In this document: one piece after another, positions 24,701 to 37,139 of the stretch
How positions within the stretch are numbered: position 1 is the first letter of the stretch
How the letters are laid out: each line of letters starts with the position of its first letter
Assembly (NCBI RefSeq): GCF_905475345.1
Contig: NC_066609.1
Coordinates: 536,001-600,000 of the forward strand
DNA length: 64,000 nt
From: Vespula vulgaris
Taxonomy: Eukaryota > Arthropoda > Insecta > Hymenoptera > Vespidae
Direction: 5' to 3'
Translations under genes and position numbers: made by a program
Notes under the pieces: generated by a model
Told to the model about the DNA's origin: nothing
Database searches by the model: none
Seen by the model: only the letters and a program-made list of their open reading frames with translations

Positions 24701-26575
24701 ACTTCATTATCGTACAAGTGAATTAAGAAAAATTTTTGTAGAAATTGTCTTTGAATGAATCTACATTGTTTTTACTTTCGTTTGTACCTGTGACTATGAT
24801 GAGCAATGCAAACAATATATGTGAAACCATTGCAAAACAATTATCTAATCATAATGTTTCCAATGAGATGTTAATCACAATTTTATACACGTTAATGAAA
24901 TGGGAAAAAATGGATATAGTTTTTACATTGTTAAAAGATTTGATAACAAAATTTACAAACGTAGAGTATAATCAGGTTAGTACTATTCAAATATTTAAAA
25001 TGCTCTTTATTTGAACGACTAAAAAATATTCTTTTTTTTTTTTTCCATATAGGAAAACAGTAATGATTCGATCATGAAAGAACAAGAACAAACACTGGTG
25101 TTAACTGTAGGAATATTAAAGCACTTATTGAATATTGATTTTCAAGAAAAATTATTAATTGCATATCATAAAGATTTAGTAAACGTTTGGAAAGACTTGC
25201 GCGTGATACAATATCACGTGGAAAATAGATTGATATGTTCAAATGAATTAAGTAACGTCGTAATGAAAGAACAAGTTTTAATCGGTCTTTTCAAGGACTA
25301 TTTATCAATAATATATATCCTATTGAAAATTGACGTTTATGATGTTTCAGAATGCCTTCAAAATATATTATCATGGGTTGAAGAGTATGAATATAAATGT
25401 TCATATAAATGAATAATAATTTTTTATATGAAATTCGTATAAAAATAACATACTTTAAATTTGTACAGGAGAGTGATACCTCGAATCCCTACAATGGAAG
25501 AACATGAAAAACATCAATTTCCGATTAATATATTGAAGATAGTTTTTAACGTATGCAATTCGATGATAAAAGAATGCCAACTCCCTACAAAGATATGTTG
25601 TAAAATTATAGTTCTGTATTTCAAATCTATTTCTTCATCCGCCGGCATAATTTTTATGCACGACGCTTTAAAAGCAATCATTGCTTTATTGCACTTTAAT
25701 AAAACTCAATATTACAACGAAGATTCTAATTTATTAAATACTATTCTACCAAAGTTCTTATACGCTGTAATGATATCTTTAAATAAATATCCCAAAGACG
25801 TTATAATCGAACATACAAATGTAAGAAAATAATATTAATGCATTTATTGGAATACTATTCGTTTATATATACGTTTATATTTTACTCATTTAACTCTATT
25901 GCTTGTTTTAGAATTTAAAAATGTTAAATTTGTTAATAGAAAAATACTTTGAAACCATCGAATTTACATACAGCGATCAAAAAATGCATGCTACGTACTT
26001 AACTATTATATTAAATACTGGTATCAGCAATATAAGCAAAGAAATCGTTGATAACGCTGGAAACAATTCAACGGACATATTGAAAATTAAATTTCCATTT
26101 CTTGCAGAAAAGATTTTGAAGAATACGCTTTATTTAAAAAAATATCAACATGCATGCTTTCTTGCTATAAAACAAGCTGTAATACACTACGATGAAGTAA
26201 GGATTTATCTGGCATATTTTTTATAACATTTTTAGATCTTTTTTTTTTTTATTATTATTATTATTATTTTTTTATTTTTTTTATAAATACTTATTGCATA
26301 TTGCAGGTTGATATACTTTCTACGTTACTGATAATAAATGAAATGTTTAACTTACCAATTAAATCCACGAGAAAACTTCAAGACATTACAAATGTAATCA
26401 AGTTAGAATATGAAAAACGATGCGATCTTACTGTCCATAATAGGTATCGTATTCGAAGTATGTGTTTATGTCTCTTCTACATTTTTGATATCAATAGTAC
26501 AAATAAATTTTTTCTTTCAGATTTATTGTTGATGCAATAAAAACGATCGTTAACTCGATACAAAGTAACTTTTAA
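21757..26575 (+). CDS. NCAPG2: Condensin-2 complex subunit G2 (spliced)
   Basis: Coding exons: 21757-21849, 22000-22128, 22393-22539, 22600-22716, 22787-22954, 23026-23328, 23413-23580, 23665-23991, 24081-24384, 24457-24656, 24742-24975, 25053-about 25398, about 25474-25820, 25912-26196, 26307-26443, 26521-26575. The joined frame is 1,119 aa; vertebrate CAP-G2 is about 1,140. Diagnostic parts are an N-terminal SEEELCELWYHVK resembling the vertebrate KEELWQRLK, the LLWEHLKASGSCVRCNAAEI block (about residues 314-333) matching LWRGLKARNSEVRSNAA, and the KLSLNESTLFLLSFVP block. It is an alpha-helical HEAT-repeat subunit of condensin II, which with CAP-H2, CAP-D3 and the SMC2/SMC4 pair condenses chromosomes in the nucleus. 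The first exon and the exon 12/13 junction are the least certain; donor 21850 is a weak GTTTGT. Confidence 0.92.
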
Positions 26576-26615
26576 AAATGAGACAAACTTATATACAATA
26601 ATTTATTGTTAATCT

Positions 26616-26621
26616 ATTAAA
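26616..26621 (+). terminator. Candidate poly(A) signal for NCAPG2
   Basis: ATTAAA, the common variant signal, 41 bases after the NCAPG2 stop. No AATAAA is found on this strand nearby. Confidence 0.35.
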
Positions 26622-26769
26622 AATATCTTTTCTATGATTGATATTTTTCTAACCATGTTATATATCATACATTTTCTACGAATAGAAATATTTTAGTTAT
26701 AGTTTTCAATGCATTTGTTTGTAAAATATTAACGAAGAAGAATAATCTTCTATGGTATATCCCGGTTAT

Positions 26770-26775
26770 TTTATT
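26770..26775 (-). terminator. Candidate poly(A) signal for COG7
   Basis: TTTATT on the + strand is AATAAA on the COG7 strand, about 175 bases beyond the stop codon. Confidence 0.4.
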
Positions 26776-26949
26776 TTGATATTAATATATTTTCTTTGGA
26801 ATGTAAAATACTATTTTGATTGCATCAAAGAAATAGTAATTACCAAAATGCGTTTGTGAATATATAATGGTAAGATATTTTATAAAAAAAACATTATATA
26901 AATGTAATGTTTTTCTATTGTTTTTAAACAGTACGATTATCATTTTATT

Positions 26950-29900
26950 TTAGCCAGACAACGTAATGTTTCTCATTTGTCTTACCGCAGCCACGACACG
27001 GGCATTGCAACCAGAGCTACCACTTTGATATTCCTCGGGTGGTAATCTTAATAATAATGACATATGTTGCAGATTCTCCGATAACGAAAGACCAAGCTCT
27101 TCTAGAACGTTTCCAACGTAATCTACAAGAATTAGGATTAATAAAATTAATATTTTATTTTAACAACACGAACGATAGAATTATTCGACTATACTCACCT
27201 ATGTCAGTAGCAAGTTGCTTGCAAGCAACAGAACTTAATCGGCCAATGGCTAATGTTTGATCATGAAACATTTGGCAAGTTCCTCTGGCAATAATATCTA
27301 ATAAAATACCAGTGAAACCAGATTCCGTTGACCCCTGAGCGTACTGAGGATCGGCAGCTTTTAATGCCAATGTTAAACTTGGATTATCCCTTAATAAAAA
27401 TGGTTCCAAATGTTGAGGAAGCGTCATCAGATATTGACCAACTTGTGTTATATATTCTTGAGGAGCGAAACTATAATCCGGTAAATCTGTACTAAGATGC
27501 ATTTTATTGGCATCTCCTGACCAAGCAGGTGCTTTTTGAACTAAGAGTAACTGAGTAAAAATGGGCGCAAAAATAACTTCGTAAGTAGCATGATGTAAAT
27601 CGGAGCAAAGTTTGTGAATAGGTTTTATAACCGAATCGAGAATAGTTTTGTCTTCTGCAAATTAAATAAAATCATTTACTCGAGGTAATTATAATTATGA
27701 TATTTACATATTTTATTGTATGAAATTGTTCCTTCGTACCTTTCTGAAACGAAGCAACGAGTTGTTCTAATTCGGTTTGTCCAGCAGTTTCGAGAAGCAA
27801 TTTTTTATATTGATTAAAAGGCCCGGCTGTATGGCTTAATAATTTATTATTAGATTCGATTATATCGATTACTAAGGATTTTTCAAACTGGTGCACTTGT
27901 CCCAAAAATTCTCCTATATAAAATTAAAAAAAGAAAGCGTAGAAGAGTCTTGCGAAAGTATCGATTATCGACAAATTTTAGTGACAAACGTTTGAAAAAT
28001 ACCTATACTCTGCATTAAGGTAAGACACATTTGAAATAAATTCCAATCCTCTTGTTTAACTTTCTTCCTCTCCAATTGTCGTATAGTTGCCTGATATTTA
28101 ATGATATACTTGTCAAAATATATCTGCAAAACGATTACGAATTTTATTTATATAATTATCTTTATATATATATATTCTTATTAGATTATAAGGCAAAACA
28201 ATAATACATACGTTTAACGCTTTAAGTAAACCTGGATAGCCACAGCCATCGGTAAACAGTTTACAACGTTTATTTGCTTCATGCGCATAACCGATAACTC
28301 TTGAGATACTAAGCGACAAAGAATTGATAGTATCGCTTAGATCGTCGTGCAATAGATCCAAAGATTGAAGCTGTTGTTCCAATTGTGCAACTTCGTAAGT
28401 TTTATACTTCATAACGTATGGAACGTAAGGCGCATATATCGCTTGCGCCAAAGATATTATATATTGATTAAATGTTTTTGTATTAGCTGTCGTTTCATTA
28501 TTCAAAACATTTCGATTTACTGATTTTGTCAAGGACAACGTTTCTATAGCTCCACTTATGTTTACCGCAAAATGTCTGGTAAGTTGTTTAAGTTCCAACA
28601 ATAAAGATAGCTGCATAGCGTTGGAATATTGTTTTAATAATGATTCTATGCATTCCGATATACTTGGATCCAAACTTCTTAATAGATCGGCATATACGTT
28701 GATAAGAATTTCATTGGATGTATTAGGAAACACTTGATGGCACCATTTCACCTTTAAAGTCATAAAACGATTATAAAGGTGCAAGTACAATGATTAATAA
28801 TAATAATATAATAAGTAAGATATATCTACTTGTTCGTGCCAAGTAGATAAAAGTTTGTCATAATAAGTATTTAACCAATACGTTAGATTCTCATCTTGCG
28901 CCAATTCGATAGTTCGTCTCCATTCTTGTCCCAACGATACTTTCAGACAATTGTGATAATATTTAAGAAGTTGAGGTAATCTTTCCATTTTGTTGAAGAT
29001 ATCCACGTAAACTTTCGACTGATCTATAAATTTAGACAAAATTTGTTATAAAATGCTTTGTTAAAAAGCAAAAAAAAAAAGATGACAATAGAACATAAAA
29101 ACGAAGAAATATGCGTACCCAAATTTCCAGTGTTAAAGGCTTGAACGAGTTTAGGACTAGCCATTGCTTCTAATCTATTTTTTAAGCCCTCTAATTGAAG
29201 CTTTTTATCTTCATAATCCACCACATTGATGAGCATGGCTAATGACTTTTGCATACTAAATAATTTACTAGCTATAACTTCGATGTCTCCCGATTCAAAT
29301 ACCTACGATACCAAAGTATTTTGAATAAATCAAGACGATTACAAAGTACTCAAATACCAAATCAATGTTCGTACTTCCTCCACGTCATTCGCTAAAGCGC
29401 TCCAATTATCAGCTTCGTGCAGACCACGTTTGGCAGTTTCCAGTTGAGTCTTTATTCTATCGAGTCTTTCCAAGGATTCTATAGAGGACACGGTACATTC
29501 TTCTACCTGTTCAATAAATTTCGCACAAAGGATCATACAGAATCGTGAAAGCGGGATATAAACGAAAAGAAAGATAACGTTAAAGACCTTGGCGATCTCT
29601 TGTTTAACAGAAGCCATCTTTTCCTTCAACGCCAAAGCTTCTTGTTGCAACAATTGGCTGTCCCTAAGAACCCTAGGTAAGCTGGACAAGACCGACTGAC
29701 TGGTTTCCTCCAACGCGCTGTTAACTTGTTGTACGTATAATTGTAACTTCATGACCAAGGAAGAGACGAACGCCTAACGAAACAAAAATTCTACCGTAGA
29801 AATATATTTAAAAAATATCATTTCCTCGAATCGTACATGCACGATTTTTTAATAATACAAATAGCGTCATCAAGAATCGACAAAGATTACAAAATTAAAA

Positions 29901-30231
29901 GGGATAGGTCAAACGGGAAGGTTCTCTCCAATAAGCAATAACTAATTCATAAACGATTTTCAAAGAATGGTATCGTATTATCGAACAAGTTCGAAGAGTC
30001 TAAAGAAACTCTGTTTCTATTATTCTACGTGTACCGGTTTCTTGACCTTAAGAAAGAGAAAATAAAAAAGTTATCGTATTAAAAAGACATACGGCGGTGT
30101 CATTGACCGCCATGCGATGGAAGCCATCAGTTTAGTATCCGAGCGTACTCCGTGCGAACATAAATTGAAAAACCGTGTCGAGTAGAGAAATTGAGAGAAC
30201 GATCTAGAAAACGAGGGAGGGAGAAAGGGAG

Positions 30232-30300
<69 letters not shown>

Positions 30301-30554
30301 AAGAAAAAAAGAAAAATACTGGTTATTAATGTAACGAAGACTTACATCCTTGTTCTCTTGAGCTTCCGTGGATTTGAACGTTTTGTTGATCCATTCTTTG
30401 GCATCGAAAGTATCCTCGGAAAACGCGGATACATCCTGAAAACGTCGATTTTAAGGTTAGGAACGGATTACATACAGACTCTTATATCACTCTTTCTGTC
30501 TATCGCGTTAGAAATTTTCTCTGATATTATCTGTCTCTCTTTCTTTTTCTCTTC

Positions 30555-30594
<40 letters not shown>

Positions 30595-31026
30595 TCTATT
30601 TTCTTTTGTAATTATTCGAAATATATAACATATATTCGACGTTGTAACTACTGCTACATTTACAGAATGCCTTTCGTTCGTGAAAGAAACAAAAAGAGAG
30701 AGTGAGTGAACGAGTGTGTGTGTGGGTGTGTATGAGAGAGAGAAAGAGAGAGAGAGAGAGGGAGAGACGTGGAACAGAAAAGGAGTAAGAGAGACAGGAC
30801 GCGATCGTTTTTCATATATTTCGAGTGTGTTAATTGTTGTTTGTCGCGGATTACGAAGAGAGAAAGAGAGAGAGCGAGAGAGAGATAGAGAGATAAAGAA
30901 ATAAAGAGAGAAAGATTTAAAACTCGTGTGTGTACGTACGTGTACGTGTGTGTGAGAGAAAGAAAGAGAAAAAGAGAGAGAGAGAGAGAGAGAACGATCC
31001 GAATGATGATCAGTCCTGCTTACCAT
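26950..31026 (-). CDS. COG7: Conserved oligomeric Golgi complex subunit 7 (spliced)
   Basis: Exons in order of transcription: 31026-31024, 30435-30346, 29773-29588, 29506-29375, 29302-29119, 29023-28830, 28751-28212, 28123-28003, 27913-27740, 27654-27199, 27122-26950 (stop TAA). All phases fit and give 750 aa; human COG7 is 770. Recognisable blocks: MDVSAFSEDTFDAKEWINKT at the N-terminus, LVMKLQLYVQQVN, LEGLKNRLEAMASPKLVQAF, DQSKVYVDIFNKMERLPQLL, the APQEYITQVGQYLMTLPQHL block and KQLATDIDYVGNVLEELGL near the end. COG7 belongs to lobe B of the eight-subunit COG tethering complex, which docks retrograde vesicles at the Golgi and keeps glycosyltransferases in place. The start codon alone forms the coding part of exon 1 (ATG|GTAAGCA). 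The first two introns carry long (GA)n/(CT)n tracts. Confidence 0.95.
30236..30300. repeat. Long (GA)n tract in COG7 intron
   Basis: About 60 bases of nearly perfect GA dinucleotide, lying in the intron between COG7 coding exons 2 and 3. Further (CT)n/(GA)n runs are at 30555-30595 and 30730-31000. Confidence 0.9.
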
Positions 31027-31463
31027 AACGTACACGAAGAAGTTCCGGAGCTTTTCTAACGCAAGTCGAACGATTACTCCGCTCTCTACGATTATTAACC
31101 TCAAAACAGTGGGTGCTTTTTCTTTTCCTTTCTTTTCTTCCTTCCTTTTTCTTATTTATTTTCTGTCGTTCTTTTTACTTTTTTTTAAATTCTTCTTCTT
31201 CTTTTTTTTTCTTATTCTTCTCAAAAAAAAAACCGATTCAACAAGACGGCGGCCACGGGACCGCGACGCCAAGGTCAGACTTTAATTTTCTTTTCAGTTT
31301 CTTCCCCCTCCACTTTTTTTATCGTTCACACATACACATATAGATATATTTGCGTGCGTTGTGTATGTGTGTGTGTGTGTGTGTGTGTGGTGGCTTGTCT
31401 GCTCTGCTGCTGTACGCGCGTATCTACAATTCTTTTTCTCTTTATTTTATTTGTTTTTTATCA

Positions 31464-31496
<33 letters not shown>

Positions 31497-31659
31497 AAAG
31501 TTTGAAGTAATAAATTTTATCGATTGAGTGTACGTACTTTTTTTTGGAAATGAATGGCCACCAATGATCGTAAATAAATGTACCACTAAACGTCGTACCG
31601 TGCGTCAACGTCGACGTCGACGTTGTTGTCGTCAATGTCGTAAAACTCCGTTCGTCGTT

Positions 31660-31695
<36 letters not shown>

Positions 31696-32123
31696 GCCGT
31701 CGTCGGCGGCAACGTCGTCGACGTGACGCGCGCGGAAGGATACCATCGTCCGCGTTCATGGATGCCGTACGCATCTCTCGTGTTCTCATTCGATATCGTA
31801 TTTGGCGAAAGGCTCGTGAAAAGGTAACGTGAGATTAAAGAAACAAATAAATCGATCAATTCTCGTTATCGTCGTCGTTGTCGTCGTCGTTGTCGTCGTC
31901 GTCGTGTCGTCGTAGATGAGAGTCAGAAACGACTCGTTCTCGTTCGTTTTGCATTGTCGTCGTCATCGTCGTTGTCGTCGTCGTCGTTGTCGTCGTCGTT
32001 GTTTCAGACAGAAAAGAAAAACGCCTTCTTTTTTCCTTTTTCGTTTTTTCTTTCGTTCTTTCTTTCTTTCTTTTTAGGTTAGCAACGCGTTCGGCTTGTA
32101 TATGTACGTACGTATACGTGGTG

Positions 32124-32157
<34 letters not shown>

Positions 32158-32547
32158 CAAAAGATAACCAACAAGGAAAGTTTAAACAGGCTATTTCTTT
32201 CTTAACATTTCTCGTTCGCGCGCGAACATTCAAATTCCATTACTGAATTTTTTCACTAATCGAAATATCGATTTTCATTGATGAAGATGATGATGATTAA
32301 AGATGAAGATATTAAAGGAAAGATAATTTGAAAAATGATCGCGATGGATGGTTAGGTTATTCGGTGTATAACTTTTTCTTCTTTATTTCTTTTTCTATAA
32401 TTATCATTATTATTATTATTATTATTATGCGAAGAGAACTGTAACTTACTTTCTCACTTTTTTTTGTACATAATCATCATTTTCATATATATATATATAT
32501 ATCTTTTTTTTCAGCAGCTCGGTACATCTTATTATTTTGGCTGGTCA

Positions 32548-32581
<34 letters not shown>

Positions 32582-32582
32582 T

Positions 32583-32614
<32 letters not shown>

Positions 32615-33225
32615 TATCTCTATCTCTTCTCTCTGTCTTTCTTTCCTTCTTTCTCTCTGTCGGAACAAGGGGAAAAACGGGATCGTTGGAGAGGGTAAAA
32701 TGAGTGCGAGTAAGAGAGAAAACGAAATAAAAAGAGAGACAGCGAGAGAAAAAGAGAAAGAGAGAGAAAACGGCAGCGTGTTATCGGCCGCTTCCGCGCC
32801 CTTCGTCGATCGCCACGCCCCCAAGACTGCGTTTGCGCCTTCGCGGTTTGCGCAACAGTTGGGACTTGGAATTTTGCCCCGAAATTGCCTCACGACCGCG
32901 CGTCCAAAATAAGGAAAAAAGCAACTAGAGCTCTCTCTCTTTCTCTCTTTCTGTTTCTCTGTCTTTCTCTACCTGGCTAATTTCGAACGGGGAGGATGGA
33001 AAGAAGAGCGGGTGGAGACGAGACGAGACGAGACGAGACGAGACGAGGAGTAGTCGACTGGGAAGAGGTTAAGAGGAAAAGAAAGAGGAAAATTAAAGGA
33101 TGAAAGTCGACTACTTTGTCTCCAACGTTGATTTTCCATTTTTCTTGTTTTCTTATTCTTATTCGTCTTCGTATTTTTCTTTTCTTTTCTTTTCTTTTCT
33201 CTTTCTCTCTCTCTTTTTGTTTTTT
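31027..33225. other. COG7 upstream region and microsatellite-rich divergent region
   Basis: 31027-31290 should hold the COG7 promoter and 5'UTR. A GC-rich patch at 31245-31275 includes CAAGACGGCGGCCAC, similar to the YY1 core. (GT)n lies at 31362-31390, (CGT)n at 31661-31696, more CGT-type repeats at 31865-32003 and (CT)n at 32547-32610. Another GC-rich patch at 32770-32912 could be a promoter or untranslated exon of a + strand gene. I find no supportable protein. Confidence 0.5.
33018..33047. repeat. (ACGAG)n pentanucleotide repeat
   Basis: Six perfect copies of a GACGA-type pentamer. Confidence 0.9.
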
Positions 33226-33455
33226 AGTTCGTTGCAAACGAAATCGTCGAACGACAACCATTCGTCGTCTTCGTCGTCTTGCTGCCATATTTCCTTCGCA
33301 ATTCGCCTTCGTGAATATTTGATATTTCGATTTGCCTCTTTCCTCGTAATGCTACGTGTGTATATATATATATATATATATATATGTACGTACGTATAAG
33401 TATATATGTGTATATATAATCGCGTTATGCTTCGTTCTCTCTGTTATTATTACAG

Positions 33456-33500
33456 ATGAACAAGGAACGGTAAACTCTATGAAAGATGTCAAGAATGCAG
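33456..33500 (+). CDS. Possible small coding exon of an unidentified + strand gene
   Basis: TTATTATTACAG ends at 33455 and a GTACTT donor starts at 33501. Of the three frames only one is open across the 45 bases: (x)EQGTVNSMKDVKNA(x), entered with one carried base and left with one. That frame has ordinary amino-acid composition in a region otherwise full of simple repeats. I do not recognise the protein. A second strong acceptor just upstream (TTTTTGTTTTTTAG, exon from 33228) opens a Ser-rich frame, SLQTKSSNDNHSSSSSSCC, that might precede it. Confidence 0.4.
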
Positions 33501-33569
33501 GTACTTACATATGTATACACGAATACTTGCATATATGTACGTACGTATATATGTGTATATATGATGTGT

Positions 33570-33607
<38 letters not shown>

Positions 33608-34308
33608 TATATATACATCGTACGTATATTCGATTGATATTTCTGTCATTTGTTAATACGAAAGTTTTCGTTTATTTTTCTTTTTCCTTCCCCTTCTTTA
33701 TTTATGTATTTAATTTATTCGTCGTATAGGTTAAGTATATGCGTTTTAATAATGATGATGATCGTAAGAAAAACGAGGGAGAGGTTATATACGTAAAGCG
33801 TTAACTATTTCTTCTTCTATCTGTTGTGAATACGATAAACGGGAATATACATTCATTGTCCGCGAATAAATACGAGAAACGAAGAAGAACGAAAAGAGTG
33901 AGACGAGAAATGTGAAAGTAAGATAGAGGGGAAGAGAGAAAGAAAACGAGGGAGTGGGAAAGAGATAGAGAATATCAGCATTGGCGTCGATCGTTACATC
34001 GATTTCCGCAAATTTCATTCTCGCATTTCTTTCGATCCCTTTATCACGTCGTTTATCTTTTAAGGTCGATTACCTTTGTCTTATCGCATACGTCAAATTT
34101 GCCTAACGTTCATGAACGAACAGATAAATTCACTTTTTCGATTATCCTTAGGCTCGTGGTAACAATGGCGTCGTTATATCTCGTCATTTCTTTTCTTCTT
34201 TCTTTTCTCTTCTCTTTTCCTTTCTTTTCCTTTCTTTTCTTTCTTATAACAAAAAACAAAGAAATCATTAATAACTTAATCGTCAATTCGGAAAGACGAC
34301 TCTTCGAA

Positions 34309-34342
<34 letters not shown>

Positions 34343-34737
34343 TATATAAAAATACTTATATATAGTTTTATATATATATATATGTACGTAATTAGAGTAT
34401 CGTTATTGTTCCGACATGCTCCACCATCTTGGCATACATTTTTTTAATACGTATATCAAATATCGATCGTAAGGTTTTATAGGTTAGCGATTATGTCGAT
34501 CGGTGATTAGTGGATAAAAGAAAATATATGTAATATTAATATGGACGCGAGAAGAGTGGGATGGGCAGTGTGTAAGAAAATATCAATAGTATCAATGATT
34601 AAAAAATATATATAATTATAGTGAATAAAAATATATATATATATATATTAAACAATATAAATGAGATAGTAGTATTAATTACTCGTTAATTACTTATTAA
34701 GATACTCTCTTTCTCTCGTTGACGGATACATTTCGAG

Positions 34738-34901
34738 AGAGGATTCGTTGGAAGAACGAAAGAGCAGCGGCAACCAATCCCAAGCCTTTCTTCGCGATGG
34801 AGGAGGCGAGGGATTGGACGAATGTTCTCCAGGGTACCGCTTTCCTATGCTTCCGGTTGAGGAAGCACAACGACCGATCCCAGAAAAGGCACAGAATTAC
34901 G
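34738..34901 (+). CDS. Possible coding exon of an unidentified + strand gene
   Basis: A clear non-repetitive island with a good donor (TTACG|GTGAGT at 34902) and acceptor AGs at 34737 and 34739. Both acceptors can be joined in phase to exon 33456-33500 but yield different frames. AG 34739 gives EDSLEERKSSGNQSQAFLRD onward, ending PEKAQNYG; AG 34737 gives ERIRWKNERAAATNPKPFF onward, ending KRHRIT. Both are open to the donor and look plausible, so I cannot decide the reading. No family recognised. Confidence 0.4.
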
Positions 34902-37028
34902 GTGAGTTTTAATACTGAAAGGTAAACGTTTTGATTCTCTATTTTTATTCTTTTTTTTTGTTTTTCTTTTCTTTTTTTCTTTGAAAAAAAAAAAATAAAC
35001 CCACAAGCAAGCGTTCATTCGCGACGATTCGAAAAATAAAATCGCATGAAATACGGTCATCGATCTTGCGTCTAAAAATATTTTATGTTCTCTTTCAAAT
35101 CGATTCGCAGAATTTCAAAATGCCGATTCGTATCGGTTCGATTTCGTCAATCAGTAGTCGATTCGTAATACACATCTTTCCATAAACGATTTTCAACGAT
35201 CGCTACGATCGTTTAAAAAAAAAAAAAAAAAGCAAAAAAGAAAACGCGAAAAAAATTGAAAAGAAAAAAAAAAGAAAGAAAAGAAAAAACGGACGGTAAA
35301 AGTTTTGAAAACAAAGTCGATCTTTCGTTTCTTGAAAAAAAGAGGAAATGGCGATTTCAATTTCCGAATCGATGTCACGTGTCGTTTCGTAGGAGTAGTT
35401 TAGCCTCTTTATTACCATCCCCGCATTGCCGTAATCTTTTATTCGTTCGCCCCTGGGCTGTGATAAAAAGATATTGGACCAGCCTATCCCCTTCGACTAC
35501 CCTTTGCAAAAAAAAAAAAAGAAAAGGTAATACGTATATAACAATTTCTGATCATATAGCTTTTCTATCCTGCATCACGTTTTTTTCTCTTTTCTTTTTT
35601 TCTTCTTTCTTTTCTTCTCTCTCTCTCTCTCTCTCTCTTTCTCTTTTTTGTCTAACCTTTCCAGAGAGACAACTACTAACTACTCGCAGAACTTTTAAGA
35701 ACGATTATTTGTGGTAAACGACGGTTATAACATATACATACATACGTACGTACATGCATACGCACATACATATATACATACATACATACGTATATACGTA
35801 TATACGTATATACACAGAGACACGTGATACGTTTAACGGAAATATTAAGCAGCCATATTTAATTCTCGATTGGCAGATCAGTTCTCTCAGGAGACGAGAC
35901 AAGAACGGTCGCGCGTCTCTCCCTTTTTGAAATTTTATTACATTCCTATCAATAAGATACATGTTTCAACGTTTGCGATTATTAAACAAAGGACGGAGAA
36001 CGAAAGAAAAAGGTAACAAAAAAAGCACGAAAAGTCTCGATTTGAAATCTCGTTACATATATATATATATATATAAAACGATGAAAAAAGATGGAACACC
36101 ATACGCAACGAGCGATAATATCCTTTTACCGAAACGGTTTTCGTCTTTTTTATTTCGTCGTTTCTCTTTCATTTCCTTTCTTTTGTCTCTCTCTCTCTCT
36201 CTCTCTCTTCCTTCTTCCTCTTCTTCTTCTTCACAAGAAATGTTCTTTCTCGATAATCTCGAGCGATGTAGAGGGGAGAGGGACGAAGTTAGAGAGAGAG
36301 AAAGAGATAGAGAGAGATCGACAAGAGGAGTGGGGAGTAGAGACAGTACAGGGAGCCGCGAACTACGCGAAAGAGTTCCGGCATGAAACGTTTTAACCTC
36401 TCTACGAAATTCCGTATTTCTTCTTTTTATTCCTCCTCTACTTCTAATACTTCTCTCTGTGGAAAGTTTCGAAAGACAATCAATCGTTTCGTTCGACACT
36501 TTGCAAAGTAAACGATTCGAGGACATCGGCGGATGAAATTAATGATCTCCCCTCGATCTCGTTTGATTACGAACCTCTCTCTAGCATCGGAACCCACGCC
36601 AGTTTTTCATCTCTCTCTCTCTCTCTCTTTACTCGCGTCGAGTTTCCCGTTTTATTCGTCTCTCTCTCTCTCTCTCTTTTTCTCTCTTCGTTTTTTTCTT
36701 TCCCTTCCCACCCCCACCCTTTCCTTTCCCCCTTTCTATCATGAAATCAATTCGTTTTTTTCTGTTTCTTTTCTTTTTTTCGCAAAGGAGAGAAAAGAAT
36801 AACGAAGTGTCTTTGTAACCAAGAGAAAAGTCAATTTATCGTCATATCTACGAGTAGATTATAAACCTCGTAATAATGGAAGTGGTGTATATACAATAGA
36901 CAGAGAGATAGATAGACAGATAGATAGGAGAGAGAGAGAGAGAAAGAGAGAGAGAAAAAGAGACAGAGAGATTCCCTTTCTCATCTTGAATTTCTCGTGC
37001 ACGATCGACCGTCTTCGTTCTCTAACAG

Positions 37029-37139
37029 GTCCTCGACCTTCTCTCTAAAGCCTCCACCGAGCGCAAGCGATCGGATATGCCAAGAAACGATACCTTCGAC
37101 CGATCTCTCTCCCCTCACGCCTCCCTCATCCCTACCTAA
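37029..37139 (+). CDS. Doubtful terminal coding exon
   Basis: CGTTCTCTAACAG precedes 36 codons in phase 0 ending in TAA: VLDLLSKASTERKRSDMPRN onward, ending SPHASLIPT. The composition is unlike nearby repeat translations, and the phase fits one of the two readings of the exon at 34738-34901. Another frame is also open across the segment, so this may be chance. Confidence 0.2.
   Translation, partial: VLDLLSKASTERKRSDMPRNDTFDRSLSPHASLIPT

Larger units (their letters stand above)
26576..26949. other. Shared 3' intergenic stretch between convergent NCAPG2 and COG7
   Basis: Only 374 bases separate the two stop codons. Both 3'UTRs must lie here and may overlap. The sequence is AT-rich with no further coding signal. 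Confidence 0.75.

Noticed and set aside
35388..35526. A possible exon after TTTCGTAG with a non-repetitive frame (SSLASLLPSPHCRNLLF onward)
   Set aside because: It would need phase 2 on entry, which neither reading of the preceding exon-like piece supplies, and its 3' border is an A-run.
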